DNA from: Shewanella canadensis | Lineage (GTDB): Bacteria; Pseudomonadota; Gammaproteobacteria; Enterobacterales; Shewanellaceae | Assembly (NCBI RefSeq): GCF_003966225.1 | Contig: NZ_RXNU01000004.1 | Coordinates: 248,001-312,000 of the forward strand | Length of the DNA stretch: 64,000 bases | Direction: 5' to 3' | Shown: one piece after another, positions 28,499 through 37,199 of the stretch | Layout: every line of letters begins with the position of its first letter | Position numbering within the stretch: the first letter of the stretch is position 1 | Program-made: the position numbers and the translations under genes | The notes under the pieces: generated by a model | Database searches by the model: none | What the model saw: the letters and a program-made list of their open reading frames with translations, nothing else | What the model was told of the DNA's origin: nothing

Positions 28499-29635
28499 AT
28501 GGATTTTAAATTAAGCGACGAGCAAGAGTTATTCGTTTCTGGTATTCGCGATTTGATGGCGAAGGAGAACTGGGAAAACTATTTTGCAGAGTGTGATGAA
28601 AATAGTCAGTACCCGGAGAGATTCGTCAAAGAGTTAGCCGAGATGGGAATCGATAGCCTGCTGCTTCCAGAAGAGCACGGTGGATTCGACGCCGGCATGG
28701 TTACCCTTGCCGTTATCTGGGAAGAGCTGGGCCGTTTAGGTGCACCGACTTATGTCTTGTATCAGTTACCAGGCATCACCACGATTCTGAAACACGGTAA
28801 CCAAGATCAGATAGATAAGATCATGGCGCTACGTGGTACCGGTAAGCAGATGTGGAACTCGGCCATTACTGAGCCTAGTGCTGGTTCTGACGTGGGTAGC
28901 TTGCTAACCACTTATAAAAGAAAGAATGGCAAAATTTATCTTACTGGTAGTAAGTGTTTCATCACCAGTGCGGCGGGTACGCCTTACATCGTGGTTATGG
29001 CCAAAGATGCAGATTCAGAGAAGCCAATCTTTACCGAATGGTTTGTGGATATGTCAAAGCCGGGCATCAAGTTAGGCAAATTACCTAAGCTTGGTTTGAA
29101 GATGGATAGCTGCTGTGAACTTCAGTTCGATGAACTTGAGCTGGAAGAGTCAGACATGTTTGGTGAAGAGGGCAATGGCTTCTTGCGTGTTAAGGAGGAG
29201 TTTGACTCTGAGCGTTTCCTCGTAGCACTGACCAACTATGGCGCTGCTTACTGTGCATTTGAAGATGCGGCTAAGTATGCCAACCAAAGGGTTCAGTTCG
29301 GTGAGGCTATCGGTCGCTACCAGTTGATTCAGGATAAGTTTGCTCATATGGCTATCAAGCTTAACAGCATGAAAAATATGGTTTATGAAGCCGCCTGGAA
29401 GTGTGACCAAGGCACGATGACATCTGGTGACTCTGCAATGTGCAAATACTTTTGTGCCAATGCTGGTTTCGAAGTTATCGATTCTGCGATGCAGGTTCTT
29501 GGTGGTTATGCTATCGCCGGCGAGCATCGTATCAGCCGTATGTGGCGTGACATCCGTGTCGACAGAGTGTCTGGCGGTTCAGATGAGATGCAAATCCTGA
29601 CCTTAGGTCGTTCTGTGCTTAAGCAATACAGATAA
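28499..29635 (+). CDS. caiA: CaiA, crotonobetainyl-CoA reductase
   Basis: A 378-residue acyl-CoA dehydrogenase-fold flavoprotein that reduces crotonobetainyl-CoA to gamma-butyrobetainyl-CoA. It has the FAD/substrate segment [16 protein letters not shown], the [19 protein letters not shown] helix and the C-terminal [22 protein letters not shown] signature. Electrons are expected from FixAB. The length equals the family norm to within a couple of residues. A 23-base hairpin (29664-29686) separates it from caiB. Confidence 0.95.
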   Translation: MDFKLSDEQELFVSGIRDLMAKENWENYFAECDENSQYPERFVKELAEMGIDSLLLPEEHGGFDAGMVTLAVIWEELGRLGAPTYVLYQLPGITTILKHGNQDQIDKIMALRGTGKQMWNSAITEPSAGSDVGSLLTTYKRKNGKIYLTGSKCFITSAAGTPYIVVMAKDADSEKPIFTEWFVDMSKPGIKLGKLPKLGLKMDSCCELQFDELELEESDMFGEEGNGFLRVKEEFDSERFLVALTNYGAAYCAFEDAAKYANQRVQFGEAIGRYQLIQDKFAHMAIKLNSMKNMVYEAAWKCDQGTMTSGDSAMCKYFCANAGFEVIDSAMQVLGGYAIAGEHRISRMWRDIRVDRVSGGSDEMQILTLGRSVLKQYR

Positions 29636-29663
29636 TTAATGCTGGGTTAATCCGTACGGCAAG

Positions 29664-29686
29664 GCCTCCACATATCTTGTGGAGGC
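29664..29686 (+). other. Intercistronic hairpin between caiA and caiB
   Basis: An 8-bp perfect stem, GCCTCCAC with GTGGAGGC, and a 7-nt loop without a T run. Probably an mRNA stability or partial attenuation element within the operon. Confidence 0.5.
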
Positions 29687-29846
29687 AAATCAAATTCTTG
29701 CTCTGTTCCTGAAAACGCGCATTTGTCTTCATCACGTTTTCAAGATCCCGTACGCCTTATCTTCAAATCCGTTTGAGTCTTTATTAGAGATTGCCGACGC
29801 TATCGTCGTGCAGAGTCTTAGTTTGAATATAAAAGAGAAGGGTATT

Positions 29847-31073
29847 ATGTCAAAGAAATTAACCACTCCTACGTTCGGCCCGCTAGCTGGGGTTCGGGTT
29901 GTATTTTCCGGTATTGAGATCGCAGGGCCATTTGCAGGCCAGATGCTTGCCGAGTGGGGCGCTGAAGTCATTTGGATTGAGAACGTGGCTTATGCAGATA
30001 CCATACGAGTACAGCCTAACTATCCAGAGCTGTCTCGTCGTAACCTACATGCCTTGTCTCTGAACATCTTTAAAGATGAAGGTCGTGATGCTTTCCTTAA
30101 ACTGATGGAAACCACCGATATCTTCATCGAAGCGAGTAAAGGACCTGCCTTCGCTCGTCGCGGTATCACAGACGAAGTCTTGTGGGAACGTAACAAGAAA
30201 CTGGTTGTTGCCCACCTGTCAGGTTTCGGACAGTTCGGCACCGATGAGTATACCAATCTACCAGCTTACAACACGATTGCGCAGGCATTCAGTGGTTACC
30301 TGATCCAGAACGGGGACAAGGACCAGCCTATGCCGGCTTTCCCTTATACCGCTGACTACTTCTCAGGCATGACTGCGACCACTTCAGCTTTAGCGGCCCT
30401 TTACCGCGTTCGTGAAACGGGTGTCGGCGAAAGTATCGATATCGCCATGTATGAAGTGATGTTACGCATGGGTCAGTACTTCATGATGGATCATTTCAAC
30501 GGTGGCGAGATGTGTCCGCGTATGACCAAAGGTAAAGATCCATACTACGCAGGTTGTGGTCTGTACACCTGTGAAGACGGCTACATCGTTATGGAGCTGG
30601 TCGGTGCGATGCAGATTGAGGAGATGTTCAAGGATATGAATATTTCTCATCTCTATGGTACTGAGGAGATCCCTGAAGGAACTCAGTTGATCCATCGCGT
30701 CGAGTGTCCTTTCGGTGAGCAGGTGGAAGATAGCCTGGATGCCTATCTCGCAACTCGCACCATCGAAGAGGTGTTAGCCAGATTCGCTGAGCTTAAAGTG
30801 GCCTGCGCTAAAGTGCTGACGGTTCCTGAGCTTGAGTCTAACCCACAATATGTGGCTCGTGAGTCTATTACCGAGTGGCAAAATATCGATGGCAAGACCT
30901 GCAAGGGTCCAAACGTGATGCCTAAGTTCAAGAATAATCCAGGTCAGATATGGCGTGGTATGCCGAAACACGGCATGGATACCGCGGATATCCTAAGTGA
31001 CATTGGTTATTCACAAGAAGAGATCCAAAGTTTAAGTGAAAAAGGCTTGGCCAAAGTATCTGGTAGTAAGTGA
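29847..31073 (+). CDS. caiB: CaiB, L-carnitine CoA-transferase
   Basis: A 408-residue class III CoA-transferase that moves CoA between gamma-butyrobetainyl-CoA and carnitine or crotonobetaine. It is nearly collinear with E. coli Cai[29 protein letters not shown], and [20 protein letters not shown], whose aspartate is the catalytic residue that forms the acyl-CoA anhydride. I start at the ATG at 29847, behind a GAGAAGGG site; an in-frame extension back to 29679 has no homology. caiC begins 10 bases after the stop. Confidence 0.96.
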   Translation: MSKKLTTPTFGPLAGVRVVFSGIEIAGPFAGQMLAEWGAEVIWIENVAYADTIRVQPNYPELSRRNLHALSLNIFKDEGRDAFLKLMETTDIFIEASKGPAFARRGITDEVLWERNKKLVVAHLSGFGQFGTDEYTNLPAYNTIAQAFSGYLIQNGDKDQPMPAFPYTADYFSGMTATTSALAALYRVRETGVGESIDIAMYEVMLRMGQYFMMDHFNGGEMCPRMTKGKDPYYAGCGLYTCEDGYIVMELVGAMQIEEMFKDMNISHLYGTEEIPEGTQLIHRVECPFGEQVEDSLDAYLATRTIEEVLARFAELKVACAKVLTVPELESNPQYVARESITEWQNIDGKTCKGPNVMPKFKNNPGQIWRGMPKHGMDTADILSDIGYSQEEIQSLSEKGLAKVSGSK

Positions 31074-31083
31074 GGCATTGATA

Positions 31084-32637
31084 ATGGATATCGTTGGTAG
31101 CAAAACAATAAGATGCATGTGGGAAGAGCGTGCGCGTAAATATAGTGATAACACAGCGTTAGTTTTTGAGGATGCTGCTGGCGATGTCCGAGAGTTAACT
31201 TATAGTGCACTGAATAATGAAATTAACAAGGCTGCAAATCTATTCCTTCAATTAGGTATCAATAAGGGGGATAAAGTAGCCGTACAGTTATATAACAGCC
31301 CTCAATTTATATTCTGTTGGTTTGGATTAGCAAAAATTGGCGCCGTTATCGTTCCTATTAATACACAATATGTCTATGGGGAATGTAAATACATCATCAA
31401 TAAATGTGATGTGAAAGCGGTGGTTATTGAAGAGGAGTTTCTGCCTACCTTTAAAAGAATAGAGCAGGATGACGATAATTCAATAAATAATATCTTAGTG
31501 ACAAGGGCGGCAAGTACAGAAGTATCGGGTGCCATTAATTTCGATCTGCTTTTGAGCCAACAGTCTACTCAGCTAGAGAAGATGGTGCCATTAAGCAGTG
31601 ACGATGTGGTCGAAATTTTATGTACTTCAGGTACGACTTCCAGACCTAAGGGCGTGGAGATCACTCACTGTAATTTACTGTTTGCGGGCTATTACACGGC
31701 CTGGCAAACAAACTTGAGAGCCGACGACACCTATCTGACTATGATGCCCAGCTTTCATATCGATTTTCAGTGTAATGCGGCTATGGCAGCGTTTACTGTT
31801 GGTGCGCGTCTGGTCATGCTTGAGAAGTACAGTGCGCGTAAGTTCTGGAAGCAGGTTTGCGATTACAGGGCCACTATCACCCACAGCATGCCGATGATAG
31901 TTCGGACCCTGATGTTGCAGCCCGTTATGCCCAATGAACGTGAGCATTGTCTGCGTGATATGTTGTTTTTTATGCATATTTCAGATCAAGAAAAGGTAGA
32001 TTTCGAAACGCGATTCAAGGTTGAACTGTTTAATTCATATGGTATGACAGAGACCTTAGTCGGCCTGATTGGCGACACGCCAGGTGAAGAGCGTCACTGG
32101 CCGTCTATCGGCAGGCCCGGACTATCCTATGAGGCCAAAATTACGGACGAAAATGGCGATGAAGTTTTGCCTAATGTCGTCGGTGATCTGCGAGTCAAAG
32201 GTGTTCCCGGGAGAACCATACTCAAGGGTTACTATAAGGACCCCGAAGCGACGGCGAAGGTTCTGACAGCCGACGGTTGGCTCTGTACCGGCGATAAAGG
32301 TTATGTCGATGAGAGAGGGTTATTTTATTTTGTCGATAGAAAGACAAATATGATTAAACGCTCCGGAGAGAATATTTCAAGCAGTGAAATTGAAAAAGCT
32401 CTTATGTCGCATCCCGATATTTTGGATGCAGCAGTTATCGGCGTACCCGATCATATTCGTGATGAAGCGGTTAAAGCCTTCGTTATTTTTAATGAGGGAG
32501 TGTCTTTGAGTATCGATGAAATTCTAAATTATTGTTCTGAAAATATGGCGAAGTTTAAAGTTCCATCTTTCGTTGAAATAAGAGAGTCATTCCCAAGAAC
32601 CTGTACTTGTAAAATAGACAAGAAACTTCTTGCGTGA
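31084..32637 (+). CDS. caiC: CaiC, crotonobetaine/carnitine-CoA ligase
   Basis: A 517-residue adenylate-forming enzyme that activates carnitine or crotonobetaine with ATP and CoA. The P-loop is LCTSGTTSRPKGVEITH, the aryl/adenylate motif is SYGMTETLVG, and the hinge DGWLCTGDKGYVDERG and FVDRKTNMIKRSGENIS follow. The C-terminal catalytic lysine lies in PRTCTCKIDKKLL; the usual Gly before that Lys is Cys here. The start at 31084 (MDIVGSKTIR) matches E. coli CaiC. It is coupled closely to caiB. Confidence 0.95.
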   Translation: MDIVGSKTIRCMWEERARKYSDNTALVFEDAAGDVRELTYSALNNEINKAANLFLQLGINKGDKVAVQLYNSPQFIFCWFGLAKIGAVIVPINTQYVYGECKYIINKCDVKAVVIEEEFLPTFKRIEQDDDNSINNILVTRAASTEVSGAINFDLLLSQQSTQLEKMVPLSSDDVVEILCTSGTTSRPKGVEITHCNLLFAGYYTAWQTNLRADDTYLTMMPSFHIDFQCNAAMAAFTVGARLVMLEKYSARKFWKQVCDYRATITHSMPMIVRTLMLQPVMPNEREHCLRDMLFFMHISDQEKVDFETRFKVELFNSYGMTETLVGLIGDTPGEERHWPSIGRPGLSYEAKITDENGDEVLPNVVGDLRVKGVPGRTILKGYYKDPEATAKVLTADGWLCTGDKGYVDERGLFYFVDRKTNMIKRSGENISSSEIEKALMSHPDILDAAVIGVPDHIRDEAVKAFVIFNEGVSLSIDEILNYCSENMAKFKVPSFVEIRESFPRTCTCKIDKKLLA

Positions 32638-32708
32638 CTTTAAGTTGAATTGAGTGAATTAATCTTTTAATGAGAGTCATCTTTGATGGCTCCGAATGGA
32701 GTATTAGC

Positions 32709-33494
32709 ATGAGCGAATCATTACACGTCACCCGAAATGGCAGCATTTTAGAAATTACCTTGGACAGACCCAAGGCGAATGCCATCGATGCAAAAACAAG
32801 TTTTGAGATGGGTGAAGTCTTCCTGGCATTTCGTGAAGATCCTGAAATGCGCGTCGCCATTATTACCGGTGCCGGTGCACGTTTCTTCTCTGCAGGTTGG
32901 GATCTGAAAGCTGCGGCAGAAGGTGAAGCACCGGATGCAGATTTTGGTCCTGGCGGTTTTGCAGGATTGACCGAGATCTTCGATCTGGACAAGCCAGTTA
33001 TCGCCGCGGTGAACGGTTATGCGTTCGGTGGCGGTTTTGAACTTGCACTAGCTGCAGACATGATTGTTTGTTCTGAAAACGCCAGCTTTGCTCTACCTGA
33101 AGCCAAGTTAGGCATTGTACCGGACAGCGGCGGAATGTTACGTCTGCCAAAATTGTTGCCACCTGCCATTGTCAATGAATTGATGATGACTGGCCGCGGT
33201 ATGGACGCCGAAGAAGCATTGCGTTGGGGCGTCGTTAACCGTGTGGTTGAAAGCGATAAATTGATGGAGACGGCACGTGAATTGGCTCAGCAAATAGCTC
33301 AAGGTGCACCTTTGGCCATTGCCGCAATTAAAGAGATCTATCGTGAAACCAGTGAGCTATCGGTAGAAGAGGGTTATCGCCATATCCGCACCGCAAGCTT
33401 GAAAAACTATCCGTCAGTATTGCGTTCAGAAGATGCTTCAGAGGGACCTCTGGCCTTTTCTGAGAAGCGCGATCCTGTTTGGAAAGGCCGATAA
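32709..33494 (+). CDS. caiD: CaiD, carnitinyl-CoA dehydratase
   Basis: A 261-residue crotonase-fold enzyme interconverting carnitinyl-CoA and crotonobetainyl-CoA, the same length as E. coli CaiD. The oxyanion-hole segments are [16 protein letters not shown] and [16 protein letters not shown]; the catalytic glutamate is in [15 protein letters not shown]. The ATG at 32709 ([12 protein letters not shown]) matches the E. coli start; the upstream 13 codons are not conserved. It is followed by a hairpin and then the MaoC-type gene. Confidence 0.96.
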   Translation: MSESLHVTRNGSILEITLDRPKANAIDAKTSFEMGEVFLAFREDPEMRVAIITGAGARFFSAGWDLKAAAEGEAPDADFGPGGFAGLTEIFDLDKPVIAAVNGYAFGGGFELALAADMIVCSENASFALPEAKLGIVPDSGGMLRLPKLLPPAIVNELMMTGRGMDAEEALRWGVVNRVVESDKLMETARELAQQIAQGAPLAIAAIKEIYRETSELSVEEGYRHIRTASLKNYPSVLRSEDASEGPLAFSEKRDPVWKGR

Positions 33495-33522
33495 TCTAAC
33501 GATTAATTGCCTTAGTACAAAT

Positions 33523-33552
33523 CTGTGGGATCTGGTGCTCCCGGTCCCACAG
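33523..33552 (+). other. Hairpin between caiD and the MaoC-type gene
   Basis: CTGTGGGA pairs with TCCCACAG around a 14-nt loop without a clear T tract. It may attenuate or stabilise the caiTABCD transcript before the downstream genes. Confidence 0.5.
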
Positions 33553-33676
33553 TTATCCGTTCAAATCTTAGTTTCATCTTGTTGTATCCATATCCTATGT
33601 GCTTTTTAGAGAGTCTCTGAAGGGACCACTCTTCAAAATATCAGATGTTAGTCTTGGTAGGTAAAAGGAGTTTCAA

Positions 33677-34528
33677 ATGGCGTTAAAGTTAGAGATGCAG
33701 GGACAGACTTATGGTCCGTTTATTAATGAATATACCGAAAGGGATGTCATGCTGTTTGCACTGGGTTGCGGTGCGGCTTGCGACGGAAAAACAGATTTAG
33801 ACTATGTGTATGAAAAGAATTTAAAAGTATTACCTATGTTTGCGGCAATCCAAATTGTCGACGCCGAAGTGACCAAGACCATAGATTACGGTTTCGAGTG
33901 GGGCGGCTCACTGCACTGGGGATTCGATCTGCATATTCATCAGCCATTACCAAGGCATCCCGGTAAGTTGAGTACCAAAGTATTGCTAAAAGGCCTGTTC
34001 GACCGTGGTGAAGGCCGCGGCTGCCTGGCTCAGCATATAGGCGAAACCTTCGATGAAGCCGGCACTAAACTCTTTACTAATGAGAGCTGGGATTGCGCCC
34101 TCTATGACGGTGGTTTCGGTGGTCCCAAGGCGCCCAGAGACATCGTAGAGATGCCGGAGCGGGCGCCGGACTTTGAAATTGAACAAGCTATCCCGCTGAA
34201 TCAGGCGCTTATCTATCGACTATCCGGCGACGACCATCCCCAACATGTCGATTGGGAGTATGCCCGGGAATTTGGTCACCCTAAGCCGAACCTACATGGC
34301 GTGAGCACGGCCGGTGTTGCCTGTCGCCACATTATTCAGGCGATGTTTCCCGGCGAACCTGAACGCTTAACCCGTTTTAAGACCCGTCTCACAAAATCAT
34401 TATATCCGGGTAGCACAGTGAAGACCCAAATATGGAAGTGGGACGATAACTGCATTCATTTCAGAATGGTGGATGCAAACGACCCGGAGATGGTCTATCT
34501 GAACTTTGGCTTGGTCGAGTGGAATTAG
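33677..34528 (+). CDS. MaoC-like double-hotdog enoyl-CoA hydratase (hydratase 2 type)
   Basis: A 283-residue protein with an N-terminal decorated hotdog and a C-terminal MaoC hotdog. The C-terminal half shows the hydratase-2 motif YRLSGDDHPQHVD, with the catalytic pair at Asp185 and His190, followed by PNLHGVSTAGVACRHII. It resembles the hydratase part of peroxisomal multifunctional enzyme 2 and probably hydrates or dehydrates a 2-enoyl-CoA with (R)-stereochemistry. It is co-directional with caiD, 182 bases downstream, with a strong AAAAGGAG site. E. coli cai has no such gene, so it may act on crotonobetainyl-CoA, a side product, or an acyl moiety released from acylcarnitines. Fold firm; substrate inferred. 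Confidence 0.85.
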   Translation: MALKLEMQGQTYGPFINEYTERDVMLFALGCGAACDGKTDLDYVYEKNLKVLPMFAAIQIVDAEVTKTIDYGFEWGGSLHWGFDLHIHQPLPRHPGKLSTKVLLKGLFDRGEGRGCLAQHIGETFDEAGTKLFTNESWDCALYDGGFGGPKAPRDIVEMPERAPDFEIEQAIPLNQALIYRLSGDDHPQHVDWEYAREFGHPKPNLHGVSTAGVACRHIIQAMFPGEPERLTRFKTRLTKSLYPGSTVKTQIWKWDDNCIHFRMVDANDPEMVYLNFGLVEWN

Positions 34529-34574
34529 TCGAGTGGAATTAGTCGAATAGAAATAACCTGATATACGTTTTTAT

Positions 34575-34636
34575 GGTGAGCTCAATGATCCCGATCAATA
34601 TCGAAGACCCCTCGATATTCCGAGCTCACCAAATTT
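34575..34636 (+). terminator. Terminator after the MaoC-type gene
   Basis: A long interrupted hairpin: GGTGAGCTC pairs with GAGCTCACC, and an inner AATATCGA with TCGATATT. It is followed by AAATTTTT. It probably ends the caiTABCD-maoC transcript. Confidence 0.75.
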
Positions 34637-34729
34637 TTAACTCATTGGTATAAGAGAAAGTATCCGTTAATTCTTTGCGCTTTAAGTCAGAGAGTTAACC
34701 GCTAATTTCTTGGATAACGAAACAAAGTA

Positions 34730-34878
34730 ATTTAAATACCCTGTTATAAATTGAGTGATTTTAATGCCCTGTTATGGTTTTGAAAGAGTGAAGGCTTAAG
34801 CCGATGGCAAAATTGACGAGCCCGGCTAAATGTATAATAGAAAAATGAGAAATTTTAATGGCTTGTTATGAATTTGAA
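34730..34878 (+). repeat. Degenerate direct repeats of the caiE translation start
   Basis: The caiE initiation region (34852-34878) recurs at 34758-34784, giving an 11-codon frame starting Met-Pro-Cys-Tyr-Gly-Phe-Glu against the caiE start Met-Ala-Cys-Tyr-Glu-Phe-Glu. A third, weaker copy (TACCCTGTTATAAATT) lies at about 34737. The mini-frame is out of phase with caiE. Confidence 0.6.
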
Positions 34879-35448
34879 GGCTTAGTGCCTGTGGTGGATC
34901 CCAGTGCGTATGTTCATCCGACTGCGGTATTAATCGGTGATGTGATCGTTGGCGCCGATGTCTATATCGGACCAAATGCGTCGCTGCGTGGTGATTATGG
35001 CCGGTTGATTTTAGAGAAAGGCTCCAATCTGCAAGATGGCTGCATCATGCATGGTTACGCCGGTATGGATACCGTGGTTGAGCAAGACGGTCATATCGGT
35101 CACGGCGCCATCTTGCATGGTTGTGTGATTAAGCGAAATGCCCTCGTCGGCATGAACGCGGTGGTGATGGATGGCGCAGTGATTGAGCGTGATAGCATCG
35201 TCGGTGCAATGAGCTTTGTAAAAGGAGGCTTTAAAGGGGCGCCACGGCAGCTCCTACTTGGCTCGCCCGCTAAGGTAGTTCGCCAGGTATCGGACCAGGA
35301 TTTGCATTGGAAAGGATTAAATACCCTGGAGTATCAGCTATTAGCGGGTCGCTCGTCGAGATCAATGCAAGAGGTCGAGCCGCTGACTCAGATTGAGGCA
35401 AATCGTCCACGCTTAACTGGGTCAACCGAAGTACAGCCGAAAAGTTAG
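34858..35448 (+). CDS. caiE: CaiE, carnitine operon protein (hexapeptide-repeat)
   Basis: A 196-residue left-handed beta-helix protein of the gamma-carbonic-anhydrase/transferase type, the same length as E. coli CaiE. Hexapeptide repeats run from about [20 protein letters not shown] to [13 protein letters not shown]. The His ligands ([19 protein letters not shown]) for a metal site are intact. CaiE is reported to stimulate CaiB/CaiD activity, perhaps through cofactor supply. It is separated from the rest by the maoC-like gene and a terminator, so it probably has its own promoter. Confidence 0.95.
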   Translation: MACYEFEGLVPVVDPSAYVHPTAVLIGDVIVGADVYIGPNASLRGDYGRLILEKGSNLQDGCIMHGYAGMDTVVEQDGHIGHGAILHGCVIKRNALVGMNAVVMDGAVIERDSIVGAMSFVKGGFKGAPRQLLLGSPAKVVRQVSDQDLHWKGLNTLEYQLLAGRSSRSMQEVEPLTQIEANRPRLTGSTEVQPKS

Positions 35449-35468
35449 TGTAAAGCAGGCCGGTTGAT

Positions 35469-35532
35469 CTTTGGTTGGTTTGGGCTTTGGCTGGTTTGAA
35501 CTCTGGCTAGTTTTAACTCTGGCCAGTTTGAA
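35469..35532 (+). repeat. Four tandem 16-bp repeats
   Basis: Four consecutive degenerate units (CTTTGGTTGGTTTGGG, CTTTGGCTGGTTTGAA, CTCTGGCTAGTTTTAA, CTCTGGCCAGTTTGAA) lie just after caiE. Confidence 0.8.
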
Positions 35533-35567
35533 TAAGGTTATACGCTTATCGAAGCGTCATAGTTTCC

Positions 35568-35680
35568 ATGCCGCCTGACGAGTTTGATTACTCATCTGCT
35601 CTATTTCAACAGGTTCAATTGATGATTATCAATCCCCACATCATTTGATTCTGTTGCTGTTAGTGATTGTCAGGCGGCAT
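35568..35680 (+). ncRNA. Candidate structured RNA or small inverted-repeat element
   Basis: A perfect 12-bp closing stem (ATGCCGCCTGAC at 35568-35579, GTCAGGCGGCAT at 35669-35680) encloses nested helices: GAGT/ACTC at 35580-35593, CAACAG (35607) with CTGTTG (35651), and an inner ATTGAT-GATT-ATCAAT hairpin at 35618-35633. It ends about 105 bases before the hydrolase start and upstream of a TATAAT. It could be a leader or cis RNA, a small RNA, or a MITE. No coding frame was seen. Confidence 0.45.
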
Positions 35681-35725
35681 ACCCTTTTATTGTTCAAGTA
35701 AGAATCGCAGAGAATCGACACGACA

Positions 35726-35750
35726 GGCAAATTTTGCCAATGCGTATAAT
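35726..35750 (+). promoter_or_regulatory. Promoter with operator-like palindrome before the hydrolase gene
   Basis: A TATAAT -10 box (35745-35750) is preceded by the perfect palindrome GGCAAA-T-TTTGCC (35726-35738) in the spacer region, 35 bases before the start codon. The -35 box is weak, so activation or repression at the palindrome is plausible. Confidence 0.55.
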
Positions 35751-35784
35751 TTGAATAGCATACATTTTAGATAAGGAGAGGAGC

Positions 35785-36735
35785 ATGCCGCTCGATCCAA
35801 AAGTTGAACAGTTTTTGCAAGAGGTGCGTGACTCGGGTGCCCCAGCTTATGAAGATGTGACGCCGGCACAGTCCAGACGTGAAGATCTAGCCGCATTAGC
35901 CACAGCAACACCAAGCCGTAAACCGGAAAGTGTTTCTGCCGTTGAGCATAGATTTATCCCGGGGCCGACGGCGGATCTGCCTATTCGTATCTATCGTCCC
36001 GAAGGCGTTGAAGACTCGGCGGAGTTGCAGCCCGGGCTTGTCTTTATTCATGGCAGCGGCTGGGTAGTATCTAACATTGAAACCAATGATTCGTTCAGCC
36101 GTGCGCTGGCTAATCGCACCGGAACCGTGGTCATTGCAATTAATTACCAGAAGGCACCGGAGCACAAGTTTCCTATCCCTATGGATGATTGTTATGCCTC
36201 GACGCAATGGGTGTTCGAGTACGCATCTCAACTTGGTTTGGATGTGAATAGAATTGGTATTTTAGGTGACAGTGCCGGTGGTAATCTTGCCGCCGCAGTG
36301 TGTTTGCGCCTGCGCGATGAAAATGGTCCTAAGTTGGCTTATCAGGTTTTAGTCTATCCGGCTGTACAATACGGGTGGCATACTCCTTCGGCTGTCGCCA
36401 ACGCCGAAGGTTATCTACTGCAGCAAGCCAGTATGAAATATTACTGGAATCATTATATACGTAGCGAAGCCGATGGAAAAAATCCCTACTGCTCGCCCCT
36501 CGATGCTGCCGACCATAGTGGGTTGCCACCGACTTTCATCTATACCGCCGAATATGATCCCTTGTGTGACGATGGCTGTCATTATGCACAAAAACTTCAG
36601 GCATGTGGCGTACCGGTAAAACATAAGATGTATGACGGCGTCATTCACGGTTTCATTAAGATGTTGGGTGTGTTCGATCAAGCCGATGAGTTTCTCTATG
36701 AGGTTAGCGAAGACCTGAGTGCAATAATCGGTTAG
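35785..36735 (+). CDS. Alpha/beta hydrolase, hormone-sensitive-lipase (HSL) family
   Basis: A 316-residue cytoplasmic esterase. The oxyanion motif is HGSGW (89-93), the nucleophile Ser163 is in GDSAGG, the acid Asp258 is in YTAEYDPL, and His289 is in VIHGF, completing the triad. An AAGGAGAGG site precedes the ATG. There is no signal peptide. Its place between caiE and the LysR gene suggests a job in the same pathway, for example hydrolysing O-acylcarnitine esters, but this is inference. A terminator follows. Confidence 0.88.
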   Translation: MPLDPKVEQFLQEVRDSGAPAYEDVTPAQSRREDLAALATATPSRKPESVSAVEHRFIPGPTADLPIRIYRPEGVEDSAELQPGLVFIHGSGWVVSNIETNDSFSRALANRTGTVVIAINYQKAPEHKFPIPMDDCYASTQWVFEYASQLGLDVNRIGILGDSAGGNLAAAVCLRLRDENGPKLAYQVLVYPAVQYGWHTPSAVANAEGYLLQQASMKYYWNHYIRSEADGKNPYCSPLDAADHSGLPPTFIYTAEYDPLCDDGCHYAQKLQACGVPVKHKMYDGVIHGFIKMLGVFDQADEFLYEVSEDLSAIIG

Positions 36736-36791
36736 TTCAATATCGTGTATATCAAGTGAACCTTGATTGCTTAATTAAGCATCTATGTATT

Positions 36792-36822
36792 AACGGTCAA
36801 CTGAATTCAGTTGGCCGTTTTT
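36792..36822 (+). terminator. Terminator after the hydrolase gene
   Basis: AACGGTCAACTG pairs with CAGTTGGCCGTT around AATT, followed by TTTTTG. The rest of the 36823-37199 stretch is AT-rich LysR promoter sequence without a gene. Confidence 0.85.
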
Positions 36823-37199
36823 GTAACTAACTGGTAATAACGTTCAAGTTATCAGTGTGTGAACAATATTTTTATTAGAGTGATAGTCTGTAAACTGTCG
36901 ATATTGTTTTAACAATCTAATTGAGTTAGCTTATGTGTTGAACTTATGGTTATAATTTTATTCACATTTTTATTTATAATTATATTTCTTTTCACAATTA
37001 AATCGCTATGTTCATTTGCAATAACATTTATCTTTATATTGGTGTTCACGTTATTGCAAACGTTTGTGAGCCCGGTCTTATAATTAAAAAATCCCACCCT
37101 ATTTAACTAAGATGTAACACTTTATTGTGCGCCTCATTACATATTTTAAGTAAAAGCTTATGGTAACCTTCTGTAAGGTATTTCGATATGTAGCTAATT

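Noticed and set aside
29679..29846. In-frame N-terminal extension of caiB
   Set aside because: 56 extra codons have no match to CaiB, include the intercistronic hairpin, and the ATG at 29847 has a good ribosome site and matches E. coli.
36911..36930. CTAATTGAGTTAG near the LysR promoter as a further array site
   Set aside because: The half-sites are in the opposite order (CTAA-N5-TTAG), so it is not the array motif; autoregulation through it would be speculation.
36909..37097. 62-codon minus-strand frame before the LysR gene
   Set aside because: Asn/Ile/Lys-rich translation of AT-rich promoter DNA; not credible as a gene.
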